Positions 43,685-53,597 of a DNA stretch of 64,000 bases are shown here, one piece after another. The DNA comes from Rhodopseudomonas palustris. GTDB taxonomy: Bacteria; Pseudomonadota; Alphaproteobacteria; Rhizobiales; Xanthobacteraceae. Position 1 is the first letter of the stretch; every line of letters starts with the position of its first letter. The notes under the pieces were generated by a model. That model saw nothing but the letters and a program-made list of their open reading frames with translations, was not told the origin of the DNA and searched no databases. The stretch spans positions 2,976,001 through 3,040,000 of the forward strand of contig NZ_CP140155.1 in the NCBI RefSeq assembly GCF_034479375.1, written 5' to 3'. A program made the position numbers and the translations under genes.

Positions 43685-45544
43685 CTACTTGCCCTTACCG
43701 AGCCTGCGGTTGACGTCGCGCACCGCGCCGTTGGCGGCGCTGGTGGTCAGCATGGCATAGGCCTGCAGCGCGGCCGAGACCTTGCGCTTGCGGTCCTTCG
43801 GCTGCCACGCCTTGTCGCCCTTCGCCTCTTCCTCTTCGCCGCGCCGCGCCAGCTCGTCGGCGGGAACATCAAGCGTGATGCCGCGATTGGGAATGTCGAT
43901 CGAAATCCGGTCGCCGTTGCGCACCAGTCCGATCAGCCCGCCTTCCGCAGCCTCGGGCGAGACGTGACCGATCGACAGGCCCGAGGTGCCGCCGGAGAAC
44001 CGGCCGTCGGTGATCAGCGCGCAGGCTTTGCCGAGGCCCTTCGACTTCAGATAGCTGGTCGGATACAGCATCTCCTGCATGCCCGGCCCGCCACGCGGCC
44101 CTTCGTAGCGGATCACGATGACGTCGCCGGCGACGATCTTGTTGCCGAGGATGGCCGACACCGCATCGTCCTGGCTTTCGAACACTTTCGCCGGCCCCGA
44201 GAACGTCAGGATCGAGGCGTCGACGCCGGCGGTCTTCACGATGCAGCCGTCGAGCGCGATGTTGCCGTACAGCACGGCGAGACCGCCATCCTTGCTGAAC
44301 GCATGCTCGGCGTCGCGGATCACGCCGTTCTGCCGGTCGAGGTCGAGCTCGTCGTAGCGCCGATCCTGGCTGAACGCGACCTGGGTCGGCACGCCGCCCG
44401 GCGCGGCCCGATAGAACGTGCGGACCGCTTCGCTGTTGCTCTGCCGGATGTCCCAGCGCGCCAGCGCGGCGCCGAGCGTCTCGGCATGCACGGTCGGGCA
44501 GGAATTGTGGATCAGCCCGGCGCGATCGAGTTCGCCGAGGATCGCCATGATGCCGCCGGCGCGATGCACGTCCTCCATGTGAACGTCGGACACCGAAGGC
44601 GCGATCTTGCTCAGGCACGGCACCTTGCGCGACAGCCGGTCGATGTCCTTCATCGAGAAGTCGAGTTCGGCCTCGCGCGCCGCGGCGAGCAGATGCAGCA
44701 CGGTGTTGGTCGAGCCGCCCATCGCGATGTCGAGCGTCATCGCGTTCTCGAACGCCTCGAAGCTCGCGACGTTGCGCGGCAGCACCGAGGCATCGTCGCC
44801 CTCGTAGTAACGCCGCGCCAGATCGACGATGGTGTGACCGGCCTCGACGAACAGCCGCCTGCGATCGGCATGGGTGGCGAGCACAGAGCCGTTACCGGGC
44901 AGCGCGAGACCCAACGCCTCGGCGAGGCAGTTCATCGAATTGGCGGTGAACATGCCCGAACACGAGCCGCAGGTCGGGCACGCCGAGCGTTCCATCGTCT
45001 GCACGTCTTCGTCGCTCATGCTGCTGTCGGCGGCGGCGACCATGGCGTCGATCAGGTCGACGGCGTGGGTCTTGCCTTTCAGAACGACCTTGCCGGCTTC
45101 CATCGGCCCGCCGGAGACGAACACCGCGGGGATGTTGAGCCGCATCGCGGCCATCAGCATGCCGGGGGTGATCTTGTCGCAGTTGGAGATGCAGACCATC
45201 GCGTCGGCGCAATGCGCGTTGACCATGTATTCGACGCTGTCGGCGATCAGTTCGCGCGACGGCAGGCTGTACAGCATGCCGTCATGGCCCATCGCGATGC
45301 CGTCATCGACCGCAATCGTGTTGAACTCCTTGGCGACGCCTCCGGCCGCCTCGATCTCGCGGGCGACGAGCTGGCCGAGATCCTTCAGATGCACGTGCCC
45401 CGGCACGAACTGCGTGAACGAGTTGACGACCGCGATGATCGGCTTGCCGAAATCGGAATCCTTCATGCCGGTGGCGCGCCACAGGCCGCGCGCGCCGGCC
45501 ATGTTGCGGCCGTGAGTGGTCGTTCGGGATCGATATGCAGGCAT
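43685..45544 (-). CDS. ilvD: Dihydroxy-acid dehydratase
   Basis: 619 residues, close to the E. coli length. Fe-S enzyme of valine/isoleucine synthesis. Cluster-binding cysteines Cys122 ([12 protein letters not shown]) and Cys195 ([17 protein letters not shown]) are in the usual places; early [17 protein letters not shown] and C-terminal [24 protein letters not shown] are typical. ATG 45544 ([14 protein letters not shown]) is the family start; the longer frame to 45604 is not. It may be monocistronic; the Zur-type box in the gap is far from it. Confidence 0.97.
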   Translation of the reverse strand: MPAYRSRTTTHGRNMAGARGLWRATGMKDSDFGKPIIAVVNSFTQFVPGHVHLKDLGQLVAREIEAAGGVAKEFNTIAVDDGIAMGHDGMLYSLPSRELIADSVEYMVNAHCADAMVCISNCDKITPGMLMAAMRLNIPAVFVSGGPMEAGKVVLKGKTHAVDLIDAMVAAADSSMSDEDVQTMERSACPTCGSCSGMFTANSMNCLAEALGLALPGNGSVLATHADRRRLFVEAGHTIVDLARRYYEGDDASVLPRNVASFEAFENAMTLDIAMGGSTNTVLHLLAAAREAELDFSMKDIDRLSRKVPCLSKIAPSVSDVHMEDVHRAGGIMAILGELDRAGLIHNSCPTVHAETLGAALARWDIRQSNSEAVRTFYRAAPGGVPTQVAFSQDRRYDELDLDRQNGVIRDAEHAFSKDGGLAVLYGNIALDGCIVKTAGVDASILTFSGPAKVFESQDDAVSAILGNKIVAGDVIVIRYEGPRGGPGMQEMLYPTSYLKSKGLGKACALITDGRFSGGTSGLSIGHVSPEAAEGGLIGLVRNGDRISIDIPNRGITLDVPADELARRGEEEEAKGDKAWQPKDRKRKVSAALQAYAMLTTSAANGAVRDVNRRLGKGK

Positions 45545-45863
45545 GACTGTATCCGTGAGAAATGTCCGTCGCCATCGACGGGCGCGCATTGCCGAAAACC
45601 GCATTCAGCGCCCGACGCGACAGACCGTTACATCGTCGTCAGCTATGAGCCTTACTTGAGAACTGCCAGTCCCTCAATGGTTGCTGGCGGGTTGCCGCAT
45701 GCAAGCGCGCGTGTTCGCAGTGCAGCGGAAGCGGTCCGGCTAAGCAAAACCTGACCGAAGGGGGCAATGCCGCCGACGGCCGATGCCTACCCTTCATGCT
45801 TGATCGGATGATTTGTAATGTTATAACATTACATAATCGCTTATCCCCATCAGGTGCTTCGCC
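45545..45863. other. Divergent region between ilvD and the COG0523 GTPase
   Basis: 319 bp with no gene that I can support. Near the GTPase start the sequence becomes A/T-rich and contains the Zur-type palindrome (45814-45833). The ilvD side carries no clear regulatory motif. Confidence 0.6.
45814..45833. promoter_or_regulatory. Zur box (perfect 20-bp palindrome)
   Basis: TGTAATGTTATAACATTACA is completely self-complementary and matches the bacterial Zur operator type built on ATGTTATAACAT. It ends 30 bp before the COG0523 GTPase start, so it should repress that gene when zinc is ample. Confidence 0.8.
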
Positions 45864-47075
45864 ATGGCTCAATCCCTGCTTCCGGTTACGGTGCTGTCCG
45901 GCTTCCTCGGCGCCGGAAAGACCACTTTGCTCAATCGCATGCTGACCAATCGCGAAGGCCGGCGCATCGCCGTCATCGTCAACGACATGAGCGAGGTGAA
46001 CATCGACGCCGAGTTGGTGCGGCAGGACGGCGGGCTGACGCGATCTGAAGAATCGCTGGTCGAGATGACCAATGGCTGCATCTGCTGCACGCTGCGGGAA
46101 GATCTGCTGATCGAGGTGCGCAAGCTCGCCGAAAGCGGCCGATTCGACGCCCTGGTGATCGAGTCCACCGGGATCGCCGAGCCGATGCCGATCGCCACCA
46201 CCTTCGAGTTCCGCGACGAAGAGGGCGACAGCCTGTCCGACATTGCCCGGCTCGACACCATGGTGACGGTGGTCGACGCCGCGAGCCTGCTCGCGAATTA
46301 TTCGAGCCAGGAATTCTTGCGCGACCGCGGCCAGGTGACCGGCGAGGAAGACGATCGGACGCTTGTGGACCTGCTGGTCGACCAGATCGAGTTCGCCGAC
46401 GTGATCGTGCTGAACAAGGTCTCGGCGACCTCCCCCGCCCGCCGCGAGGCCGCGCGGGCGATCGTCCGCTCGTTGAATTCCGATGCGCTGATCATCGAGA
46501 CGGATTTCGGCGACGTCCCGCTGCAATCGGTGCTGCACACCGGGCTGTTCGATTTCGACAGGGCGCATCAGCATCCGCTGTGGTTCAAGGAACTGAACGG
46601 CTTCAAGGATCACGTGCCGGAAACCGTCGAATACGGCATCAGTTCGTTCGTGTATCGCGCAAGGCGACCGTTTCACCCCGCGCGTTTCCAGGGATTCTGC
46701 AACAGCGTCTGGCCGGGCGTGATCCGCGCCAAGGGCTTCTTCTGGCTGGCCACCAGGCCGCATCATGTGGGCGAACTGGCGCAGGCCGGCGCGATGGTCC
46801 GGACCTCGAAGCGCGGCCTGTGGTGGTCGGCGGTGCCGGAATCGCGATGGCCAGACCATCAATCGTGGCGCGACGCGATGCGGCCCTATTTCGATCCGGT
46901 GTGGGGCGATCGTCGGCAGGAAATCGTGTTCATCGGCACCGGCGAGATGGACGAAGCCGCTCTGCGCCGGCAGCTCGACGCCTGTCTGGTCGGAGACCCG
47001 ACAGAATTCACCCCGGAGGCCTGGCGGGCGCTGCCAGACCCTTTCCCGAATTGGGCGCCCCCGCAGGCGTCATAG
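45864..47075 (+). CDS. COG0523/CobW-family GTPase, Zur-regulated zinc metallochaperone type
   Basis: 403 residues. Walker A GFLGAGKTT (13-21), metal-binding CxCC motif Cys72-Ile-Cys74-Cys75 (TNGCICCTLRED), GTP-binding ESTGIAEPMPI and VLNKVS, and a C-terminal CobW_C domain containing HPARF. These P-loop GTPases deliver or insert metal into client proteins; ZigA/YciC/ZNG1 members serve zinc. The Zur palindrome 30 bp upstream supports zinc over cobalt. Single gene, followed convergently by a Crp/Fnr gene. Confidence 0.93.
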   Translation: MAQSLLPVTVLSGFLGAGKTTLLNRMLTNREGRRIAVIVNDMSEVNIDAELVRQDGGLTRSEESLVEMTNGCICCTLREDLLIEVRKLAESGRFDALVIESTGIAEPMPIATTFEFRDEEGDSLSDIARLDTMVTVVDAASLLANYSSQEFLRDRGQVTGEEDDRTLVDLLVDQIEFADVIVLNKVSATSPARREAARAIVRSLNSDALIIETDFGDVPLQSVLHTGLFDFDRAHQHPLWFKELNGFKDHVPETVEYGISSFVYRARRPFHPARFQGFCNSVWPGVIRAKGFFWLATRPHHVGELAQAGAMVRTSKRGLWWSAVPESRWPDHQSWRDAMRPYFDPVWGDRRQEIVFIGTGEMDEAALRRQLDACLVGDPTEFTPEAWRALPDPFPNWAPPQAS

Positions 47076-47103
47076 CCGCACATCGCGGCGCGCTGCCGCG
47101 CGA

Positions 47104-47847
47104 TCATTCGGCGAATGCGACGGCGGGCGCCTTCCTGAGATGGAGATAGCTCGGATCGAACTGGCCGATCTCGGCGAGCCGCGGCCAGTCCAGCATCTCG
47201 AGTTCGCCGCCGCGGAATTCGACGGTCCGCGCGGCGCGCAGCTCGGCCAGCGTGCGGTTGACGGTCGCAATCGCCATGCCCAGCGTTTCGCCGAGCTGCG
47301 CCAGGCCGATCGGCAGACTCATGATGCCGTCTCGGGTGAGGCGCGACGCCTCGGCGCGGTAGAACAGCTCGCAGAACAGATGCGCCATCCGCGCGGTCAT
47401 GTCGCGGGCGCTGTTGTTGGTGATCGCCTCGCGGAAAATGGCGGCGTCGATCAGTGTTTCCCGCCAGACGGCAAAACCGACCTGCGGCCGCTGCTCGAAG
47501 GTGCGCGTCAGTTGCTTGTGGGGAATCGACGCGACCATTGCAGTGCCGATGGCGCACAGGGCATGATCCATCCGGTCGAGAAACAGCGCCTGCGAATCCG
47601 GCATGTCTCCCGCCATGTGAAACGACAGATATTGCCGCCGTCCGCTCGGCAGCAGATGATAGCGGCCGACCAGGCCTTCGACCACGAGCGCCGACACCTT
47701 CGGCGTGTCGCCCTGGCGAATGAAGTCCTCGTTCCGGCTGAGTTCGCGGACCGTGAAGCTGAGCGACTGAACTGCAATCATATCATCGTGGCCGATCCGC
47801 GAATGCTCCTTCAGCTTGTCGATCAGGATACGATGGATTCTCTCCAC
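47104..47847 (-). CDS. Crp/Fnr-family transcriptional regulator
   Basis: 247 residues: cNMP-binding-like beta-roll (residues ~25-125: SRNEDFIRQGDTPKVSALVVEGLVGRYHLL... YLSFHMAGDMPD) and a C-terminal winged HTH (GLAQLGETLGMAIATVNRTLAELRA). It lacks the FNR N-terminal cysteine cluster and the full cAMP phosphate-binding cassette, so signal unknown. Monocistronic; convergent with the zinc GTPase. Confidence 0.9.
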   Translation of the reverse strand: MERIHRILIDKLKEHSRIGHDDMIAVQSLSFTVRELSRNEDFIRQGDTPKVSALVVEGLVGRYHLLPSGRRQYLSFHMAGDMPDSQALFLDRMDHALCAIGTAMVASIPHKQLTRTFEQRPQVGFAVWRETLIDAAIFREAITNNSARDMTARMAHLFCELFYRAEASRLTRDGIMSLPIGLAQLGETLGMAIATVNRTLAELRAARTVEFRGGELEMLDWPRLAEIGQFDPSYLHLRKAPAVAFAE

Positions 47848-48036
47848 AAGACCTCCTCCGGCATTTTCGCATCAAATGATACTTCGAAGCTTTCCCGACA
47901 CGACTAAACTCCCAGACCGTAAGCGGGTTTCACCGAGTCGACGGCCCTTCCGACGAAATGTCGGCCGCACCGCCTTCAATTGATTTCGGAAGAACCTCGC
48001 AGCGCCGCTTGCGGGCGCAACTCGGGGGGACGAACA

Positions 48037-48261
48037 TTGCCCTATAGGGAATTTCTGGCGCGCATTCGGCGGTGCTTCGACGGTCCGAGCGAGCATCTCG
48101 ATTTGATCGCAGATGCCCTCGCGAAAGGACGCCTGCAACGACCGATAAAGCCGATGTCGGATCAGGAACTGGCGCACGCCATCCGCGAATTCCGCAACGC
48201 GCCCGCGGAGCCGTCCGCGATCGACCGACTGGGCGCCAAACTGTCGATCGACAAGGAGTGA
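48037..48261 (+). CDS. Small hypothetical protein
   Basis: About 74 residues if it starts at TTG 48037, which has a G-rich ribosome-site-like stretch upstream (the ATG frame from 47980 is longer but lacks such a site). Sequence LPYREFLARIRRCFDGPSEHLDLIADALAKGRL... ELAHAIREFRNAPAEPSAIDRLGAKL looks soluble and helical with no domain I recognise. Its reality is not certain. Confidence 0.4.
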   Translation: MPYREFLARIRRCFDGPSEHLDLIADALAKGRLQRPIKPMSDQELAHAIREFRNAPAEPSAIDRLGAKLSIDKE

Positions 48262-48309
48262 GACCGCCGACCTGACCCAGTCAGCCTCGGGTGTTTTGCG
48301 CTTGCCGGC

Positions 48310-48762
48310 TCAGGGCCGCGACGCTGCGCCCTTCACGGCGACGCTCCCCGGCGGAATCCGATCATCGCGTGGCCGGGTCTTTCCACCCTGGATCAGCGTC
48401 AACTGTGGCTTCGGCTGCGCGACTCCGTCGGGCTCGATCTCGTCGATCCCGGCCTGGTTCGGCGTGGTCGGTGCGGCGGCGCCTGCATCGCAATGATCGA
48501 GGTCGCGGCGATCCTCCAGCAGATCGAGGACGGCACGACCGGCGGCGGTGAGCTGCCAGCCTCGCGAATCACGAACGACCAGTTTCTGACTGAAGATATC
48601 GATCGCCGGCAGCCGAGCTGCGAGCTTCCGCATGCGCAGCGTCCAATCCTGACTGCCGGACAGGATCGCCAAATCCGCATTCAAGGCATCAGGTGCAGCA
48701 ATGCCGTCGGGATAGCTCGACAGCACCTTCAGGATCGCCACATGCACCGACACAACCAACAC
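48310..48762 (-). CDS. Hypothetical winged-helix-like protein
   Basis: 150 residues. The N-terminal ~85 residues (VAILKVLSSYPDGIAAPDALNADLAIL... RLPAIDIFSQKLVVRDSRGWQLTAAGRAVLDLLE) have the pattern of a small winged-helix domain; the C-terminal part is Pro/Asp-rich and probably disordered. I recognise no named family. Frame, length and protein-like composition support a gene; function is unknown. Confidence 0.7.
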   Translation of the reverse strand: MLVVSVHVAILKVLSSYPDGIAAPDALNADLAILSGSQDWTLRMRKLAARLPAIDIFSQKLVVRDSRGWQLTAAGRAVLDLLEDRRDLDHCDAGAAAPTTPNQAGIDEIEPDGVAQPKPQLTLIQGGKTRPRDDRIPPGSVAVKGAASRP

Positions 48763-49118
48763 TCCGACTCAGGAGCCGAATCTATCCGCCTCTTCAATAC
48801 AAACACCAGCGACTACGTATTTATCCACAATACGATGCTTAGTCATCCGTCGCAGCGAGCTTACGCATTTACCATCAACGGCGCGCAACGGATCGAAGCA
48901 TCGAACGGGAACCTGTGCGTGCGCGTCGGCTCGTCGTCACTTCCGCCCACGACCGGGCGGCTTGCGCCGAGCCGCCGATGGAATTGCGTCCCGCCAAAAT
49001 AGCGATGCGGCGCGCTGCATTGCACAAATCGATGCCAGATTGACTTATCTCCGGGGCGCGACTTCACTTCACAACAGCCAGCCAGAAGAGCCGGCGGATG
49101 CCCCGGGGAGAGGACAAG
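48763..49118. other. Intergenic region before the acyl-CoA cluster
   Basis: 356 bp. The first ~110 bp are A/T-rich for this genome (48763-48880) and may hold divergent promoters; the rest is ordinary GC-rich sequence leading to the ligase ribosome site. No repeat, tRNA or convincing ORF. Confidence 0.5.
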
Positions 49119-50645
49119 ATGAGCTTTGCTTATTTCGACTGGATCACCCATCACGCCGAAGCTCGTCCCGACCGAATTGCGTTGATCGACCTCACCACGC
49201 AGCGCACATTGACCTATCGCGTGCTCGACGAGCGGGTCGATCGCCTGGCTGCGCATCTCGCGACACTCGGCGTCGGCCGTGGCGACCGCGTTGCGGTGCT
49301 GGCCGCCAACACCACCGACACGCTGGAGGTGCAATTCGCCTGCTTCCGGCTCGGTGCGATCTTCGTGCCGCTGAATGTGCGGCTGACGGTGCACGAACTC
49401 GCCTTCATCGTCGGCGACGCCGCGCCGCGTGTGCTGGCGCACGACACTGATTTCGCCGCGATGGCCGGCGAGCTTCAAAGCCAATGCGCAATCGCCCATC
49501 TGCTGCAGTTCGGCGAACCCTATGAGGCCGCGCTCGCCGCCTCCCCGCGCCTCGACCGGGCCGAAGCGGTGACGCTCGATGACGTCTCCACCATCATGTA
49601 CACTTCGGGGACGACCGGCAAACCGAAGGGCGCCATGATCACGCATGGCATGACCTTCATCAACGCGGTCAATCTCGGCATCCCGGCCTTCATCTCGCAG
49701 CGCACCGTATTTCTCTGCGTGATGCCGCTGTTCCACACCGGCGGGCTGAATTGCTACACCAACCCGGTGCTGCATGCCGGCGGCACGGTGATCCTGATGC
49801 GCGCCTTCGATCCCGGCGAGACGCTGAAGATCATCGGCGACGCGAGCATCGGGCTGACGCATTTCTTCGGCGTGCCGTCGATCTATCAGTTCATGTGCCA
49901 ACACCCTGCGTTCGCCGACACCGATTTGTCGCGCCTGCAGCTTGCCGGCGTCGGCGGCGCGCCGATGCCGGTGCCGCTGCTCAGGATCTGGCAGGACCGC
50001 GGCTGCGTTCTGGTGCAGGGCTACGGCATGACCGAAACCAGCCCTGCCGTGCTGATCCTGGATTCCGACGACGCGGCGCGCAAGGCGGGCTCCGCCGGCA
50101 AGCCGGTGCTGCACGCGGACCTGAAAATCGTCGGCCCCGACGGCGAACCGGTTCAGCCCGGCGAGATGGGCGAGCTCTGGGTGAAGGGCCCGAACATCAC
50201 GCCCGGCTACTGGAACCGGCCGGAAGCCAACCGCACCTCATTCACCGATGGCTGGCTGCACACCGGCGACGCCGCGCGCGTCGACGACGAAGGCTTCTAC
50301 TACATCGTCGACCGCACCAAGGACATGTACATCTCCGGCGGCGAGAACGTCTATCCGGCCGAAGTCGAGGACGTGCTGTATCAACTGCCCGAGATCGCCG
50401 AGGCCGCCGTGATCGGCGCGCCCGATCCGCAATGGGGCGAGACCGGCGTCGCCATCGTCGCCGTCAAGAGCGGGCGGGACTTGTCCGAGAGCAAGTTGCA
50501 CACCCATTGCCGCGAGCGGCTGGCGCGCTTCAAATGTCCGCAGCGGGTGATCTTCGTCGAGGCTTTGCCACGCAACGCCACCGGCAAGGTGCACAAGCCG
50601 ACGCTGCGCGAGCGATTTCTCTCGCGCGAGACGGCGGACGCTTGA
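49119..50645 (+). CDS. Acyl-CoA synthetase (AMP-forming)
   Basis: 508 residues, ANL superfamily. AMP-binding P-loop TSGTTGKPKGAM, motif GYGMTETSPAVL, adenylate motif WLHTGD, hinge and C-terminal DRTKDMYISGGENVYPAEVE, and catalytic Lys in RNATGKVHKP. ATG 49119 has GAGAGGA about 8 bp upstream. It points into the acyl-CoA operon from the left, ending 6 bp from the enoyl-CoA hydratase stop (convergent). Activates an unknown carboxylic acid for the pathway encoded to the right. Confidence 0.92.
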   Translation: MSFAYFDWITHHAEARPDRIALIDLTTQRTLTYRVLDERVDRLAAHLATLGVGRGDRVAVLAANTTDTLEVQFACFRLGAIFVPLNVRLTVHELAFIVGDAAPRVLAHDTDFAAMAGELQSQCAIAHLLQFGEPYEAALAASPRLDRAEAVTLDDVSTIMYTSGTTGKPKGAMITHGMTFINAVNLGIPAFISQRTVFLCVMPLFHTGGLNCYTNPVLHAGGTVILMRAFDPGETLKIIGDASIGLTHFFGVPSIYQFMCQHPAFADTDLSRLQLAGVGGAPMPVPLLRIWQDRGCVLVQGYGMTETSPAVLILDSDDAARKAGSAGKPVLHADLKIVGPDGEPVQPGEMGELWVKGPNITPGYWNRPEANRTSFTDGWLHTGDAARVDDEGFYYIVDRTKDMYISGGENVYPAEVEDVLYQLPEIAEAAVIGAPDPQWGETGVAIVAVKSGRDLSESKLHTHCRERLARFKCPQRVIFVEALPRNATGKVHKPTLRERFLSRETADA

Positions 50646-50651
50646 GAGCGC

Positions 50652-51428
50652 CTATCGCCCGGTGAAACGCGCCGCGCGCTTTTCGACGAAGGCGGCGGCG
50701 CCTTCGCGCAGATCGGAGGTGACGAAGGCTCGCCCCTGACGCTCGGCCTCGTCGTCGAGCGTTTCGGCGAGCGACGCACTCCAGGCCCTTTCGACCTGCT
50801 GCTTGATCAGGCCGATGCTGATCGGCGGCCCGCTGGCGAGCTGCTGCGCGATCGCCATCGCCTCGGTCATCAATTCGGAATCCTCGACGACCTGATAGAT
50901 CAGACCCCACTCCGCGGCCTGCTCGGCGCCGAGCGGCCGGCCGAGCAGCGCCAGCGCCCGCGCCCGCGCCACGCCGATCGAGCGCTGCAGGAACAGCGAG
51001 GTGCCCGCATCGAGCGCGGCGCCGAGCTTGACGAAGCTGAGCACGAACTTCGCCGACCGCGCCGCGAGCACGATGTCACCGGCGAGCGCCAGACCGACAC
51101 CAGCGCCGGCCGCCGGGCCATTGACGGCGACGACGATCGGCTTGTCGGCGTTGCGCATCGCCTCGAGCAACGGACTGAGTTCGGCACGCATCCACGGCGC
51201 GACGTTGGCACCCGCGTCGAACGTCTCGCCGCCGAGCTGCGCGCCGGCGCAGAAGCCTCTGCCCGCTCCGGTGAGCACGATCGCGCGCACCGAAGCATCG
51301 GCCAGCGCTGCACTCAGCGCAGCGTGCAGTTCACCGAGCAGGCCGCGACGCATCGCGTTGTACTGCTCGGGATTATTCAGCGTCAGCACGGCGACCGCGC
51401 CGCGCTGCTCCGACAATACCCACGCCAT
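50652..51428 (-). CDS. Enoyl-CoA hydratase/isomerase family protein (PaaG-like)
   Basis: 258 residues, crotonase fold. Oxyanion-hole loops GRGFCAGAQLGG near 55-68 and NGPAAGAGVGLALAGDIV near 105-120; the catalytic acid region FVKLGAALDAGTSLF places an Asp as in PaaG rather than the second Glu of classical hydratases, so ring or double-bond isomerase activity is possible. Last gene of the minus-strand operon thiolase-MaoC-MaoC-SDR-ACAD-ECH. Confidence 0.9.
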   Translation of the reverse strand: MAWVLSEQRGAVAVLTLNNPEQYNAMRRGLLGELHAALSAALADASVRAIVLTGAGRGFCAGAQLGGETFDAGANVAPWMRAELSPLLEAMRNADKPIVVAVNGPAAGAGVGLALAGDIVLAARSAKFVLSFVKLGAALDAGTSLFLQRSIGVARARALALLGRPLGAEQAAEWGLIYQVVEDSELMTEAMAIAQQLASGPPISIGLIKQQVERAWSASLAETLDDEAERQGRAFVTSDLREGAAAFVEKRAARFTGR

Positions 51429-51473
51429 GATCGTCCCCCTCGCCTACTGCCTTGCCTGTGTGAGCCGCCGACG

Positions 51474-52619
51474 CTACAGCGACCGCGCGATCAACAGCTT
51501 CATCACTTCGTTCGTGCCGCCGTAGATCTTCTGAATCCGCGCATCCACGAACATCCGCCCGATCGGATATTCCTGCATGTAGCCGTAGCCGCCATGCAGC
51601 TGCAGACACTCGTCGACGGTCTCGACCTGCTTCTGCGTGGTCCACCACTTCGCCATCGACGCCGTCACCGCGTCGAGATCGCCTGCGATCAGCCGCTCGA
51701 TGCAGAAATCGACGAACACACGGGCGATGAACGCCTCGGTCTTGCGCTCGGCTAGCTTGAACGCGGTGTTCTGAAATTCGAGGATCGGCTGCCCGAACGC
51801 CTTGCGCTCGCGGGTGTAGTCGGTGGTCAGCTTGACCGCGCGCTCCATCGCCGCCACCGCACCGACCGCGATGATCAGCCGCTCCTGCGGCAATTGCTGC
51901 ATCAACTGAACGAAGCCTTTGCCCTCCTCGCCGCCGAGCACATTCTCCTTCGGCGCAATGGCGTTCTCGAAGAACAATTCGGACGTGTCGGAGGCGTGCA
52001 GGCCGATTTTGTCGAGGTTGCGGCCGCGCTTGAAGCCGGGATTGTCTTTCGTCTCCATCGCGATCAGCGACAGCCCCTTGGCGCCCGGGCCGCCGGTGCG
52101 GGCGACGACGATGATCAGATCGGCATTCTGGCCGTTGGTGATGAAGGTCTTCTGGCCGTTGATGACGTAAGTATCGCCCTCGAGCTTCGCCGTGGTGCGC
52201 ACGCTCTGCAGGTCGGAGCCGGTGCCGGGCTCGGTCATCGCGATGCCGCCGATCAGCTCACCGCGCGCCATCGCCGGCAGCCAGCGCTGCTTCTGCTCCT
52301 CGGAGCCGTAGTTCAGGATGTAGTGCGCGACGATGCCGCTCGACACGGTGACGCCGGACAATGCGTCCGGAACGATCGATTCCATGTCCTCGTAGATCGC
52401 CGCGTCGTAGGCGAAAGTGCCGCCGAGGCCGCCATAGGCCTCCGGCACGCTCGGCACCAGCGCGCCCATCTCGCCCAGCTTCAGCCAGGCGGAGCGATCC
52501 ACCATCTTCTGTTTGCGCCATTGTTCGGCGTGCGGCGCGAGATCCTTGGCGAGAAACTTGCGGAACTGGTCGCGAAACGCGTCCAGTTCCTCGGTCATCC
52601 AGGGCGATCGGTACTGCAT
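51474..52619 (-). CDS. Acyl-CoA dehydrogenase
   Basis: 381 residues, FAD-dependent alpha,beta-desaturase. Family motifs IAMTEPGTGSDLQSVRTTA (FAD contact), INGQKTFITNG, and QLHGGYGYMQEYPIGRMFVDARIQKIYGGTNEVMK, with Glu371 as the likely catalytic base. GGAG-like sequence is weak before MQYRSPWMTEELDAF. It lies 10 bp after the SDR gene stop. Confidence 0.95.
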   Translation of the reverse strand: MQYRSPWMTEELDAFRDQFRKFLAKDLAPHAEQWRKQKMVDRSAWLKLGEMGALVPSVPEAYGGLGGTFAYDAAIYEDMESIVPDALSGVTVSSGIVAHYILNYGSEEQKQRWLPAMARGELIGGIAMTEPGTGSDLQSVRTTAKLEGDTYVINGQKTFITNGQNADLIIVVARTGGPGAKGLSLIAMETKDNPGFKRGRNLDKIGLHASDTSELFFENAIAPKENVLGGEEGKGFVQLMQQLPQERLIIAVGAVAAMERAVKLTTDYTRERKAFGQPILEFQNTAFKLAERKTEAFIARVFVDFCIERLIAGDLDAVTASMAKWWTTQKQVETVDECLQLHGGYGYMQEYPIGRMFVDARIQKIYGGTNEVMKLLIARSL

Positions 52620-52628
52620 GTGTCCTCG

Positions 52629-53456
52629 CTAAATGATGAGACCGCCGCCGCAGACGACGACCTGACCACTGATGTAGTTCGATTCCGGGCTGCAGAACAG
52701 ATAGACCGCGTCGGCCGCCTCTTCCGGCGTGCCGCCGCGGCCGAGCGGGATCATCCGCGCCATGGCATCGAGCATCTGCGGCTGGACCCCGACCTTGATG
52801 TCGCGACCGGCGACGTCGATGGTTTTCTGCTGCGCCTCGATCGGCTGGGTCAGACGGGTGTTGATCAGCCCGAACGCCACGCAATTGACGTTGACCTTGT
52901 AACGGCCCCATTCCTTGCACAACGTCCGCGTCAGCCCGACCAGCGACGCCTTGGCGGACGAATAGCTCGCCTGCCCGGCATTGCCGTAGAGCCCGGCGAT
53001 CGATGAGATGTTGACGACCTTGCGGAACACCTCGCGGCCGGCCTCGGCCTCCTTCTTGGCGAAGATGCGGATCGGTTCGGCGGCCGCGCGCAGGATGCGG
53101 AACGGCGCCACCAGATGCACGTCGAGCATCGCCTGGAACTGCTCGTCGGTCATTTTCTGGATCGTCGAGTCCCAGGTATAGCCGGCGTTGTTGACGATGA
53201 TGTCGAGGCCGCCGAACTGCTCGACCGCGGCGCCGACGAAGCGATCGGCAAAGCCCGGCTCGGACACGCTGCCGTTGATCGCGATCGCCTCGCCGCCGGC
53301 CGCCTTGATTTCGGCGGCGACCGCATCGCCCGGCGCATCGTCGAGATCGTTGACGACCACGCGCGCGCCTTCGCTGGCGAGCTTCAGCGCGATGGCGCGG
53401 CCGATGCCGCGGCCCGATCCGGTGACCAGCGCCACCTTGCCTTGCAGTTTGGACAT
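52629..53456 (-). CDS. Short-chain dehydrogenase/reductase
   Basis: 275 residues from ATG 53456; a TTG at 53471 is rejected. Cofactor motif TGSGRGIGRAIALKLASEG (GxxxGxG), NNAGYTW, active-site Ser in NISSIAGLYG and YxxxK in YSSAKASLV. Its tail AVYLFCSPESNYISGQVVVCGGG is typical of FabG-like beta-hydroxyacyl dehydrogenases, so it should oxidise the 3-hydroxyacyl-CoA in this operon. GGAA lies 7 bp upstream of the start. Confidence 0.93.
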   Translation of the reverse strand: MSKLQGKVALVTGSGRGIGRAIALKLASEGARVVVNDLDDAPGDAVAAEIKAAGGEAIAINGSVSEPGFADRFVGAAVEQFGGLDIIVNNAGYTWDSTIQKMTDEQFQAMLDVHLVAPFRILRAAAEPIRIFAKKEAEAGREVFRKVVNISSIAGLYGNAGQASYSSAKASLVGLTRTLCKEWGRYKVNVNCVAFGLINTRLTQPIEAQQKTIDVAGRDIKVGVQPQMLDAMARMIPLGRGGTPEEAADAVYLFCSPESNYISGQVVVCGGGLII

Positions 53457-53500
53457 CCGTGTTTCCTTCAACTTCCTGTTTGACAGGGTATGTTAGTGCT

Positions 53501-53588
53501 CGTCATGCCCGGGCTCGTCCCGGGCATCCACGCCTTCTGAGCCTCACCGCTCAAGACGTGGATGGCCGGGACGAGCCCGGCCATGACG
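53501..53588. repeat. Palindromic intergenic repeat (family A) inside an operon
   Basis: 88-bp palindrome in the 141-bp gap between the second MaoC and SDR genes: CGTCATGCCCGGGCTCGTCC on the left and CGGGACGAGCCCGGCCATGA on the right, opposite in orientation to other copies. Confidence 0.85.
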
Positions 53589-53597
53589 GCAATAAAT

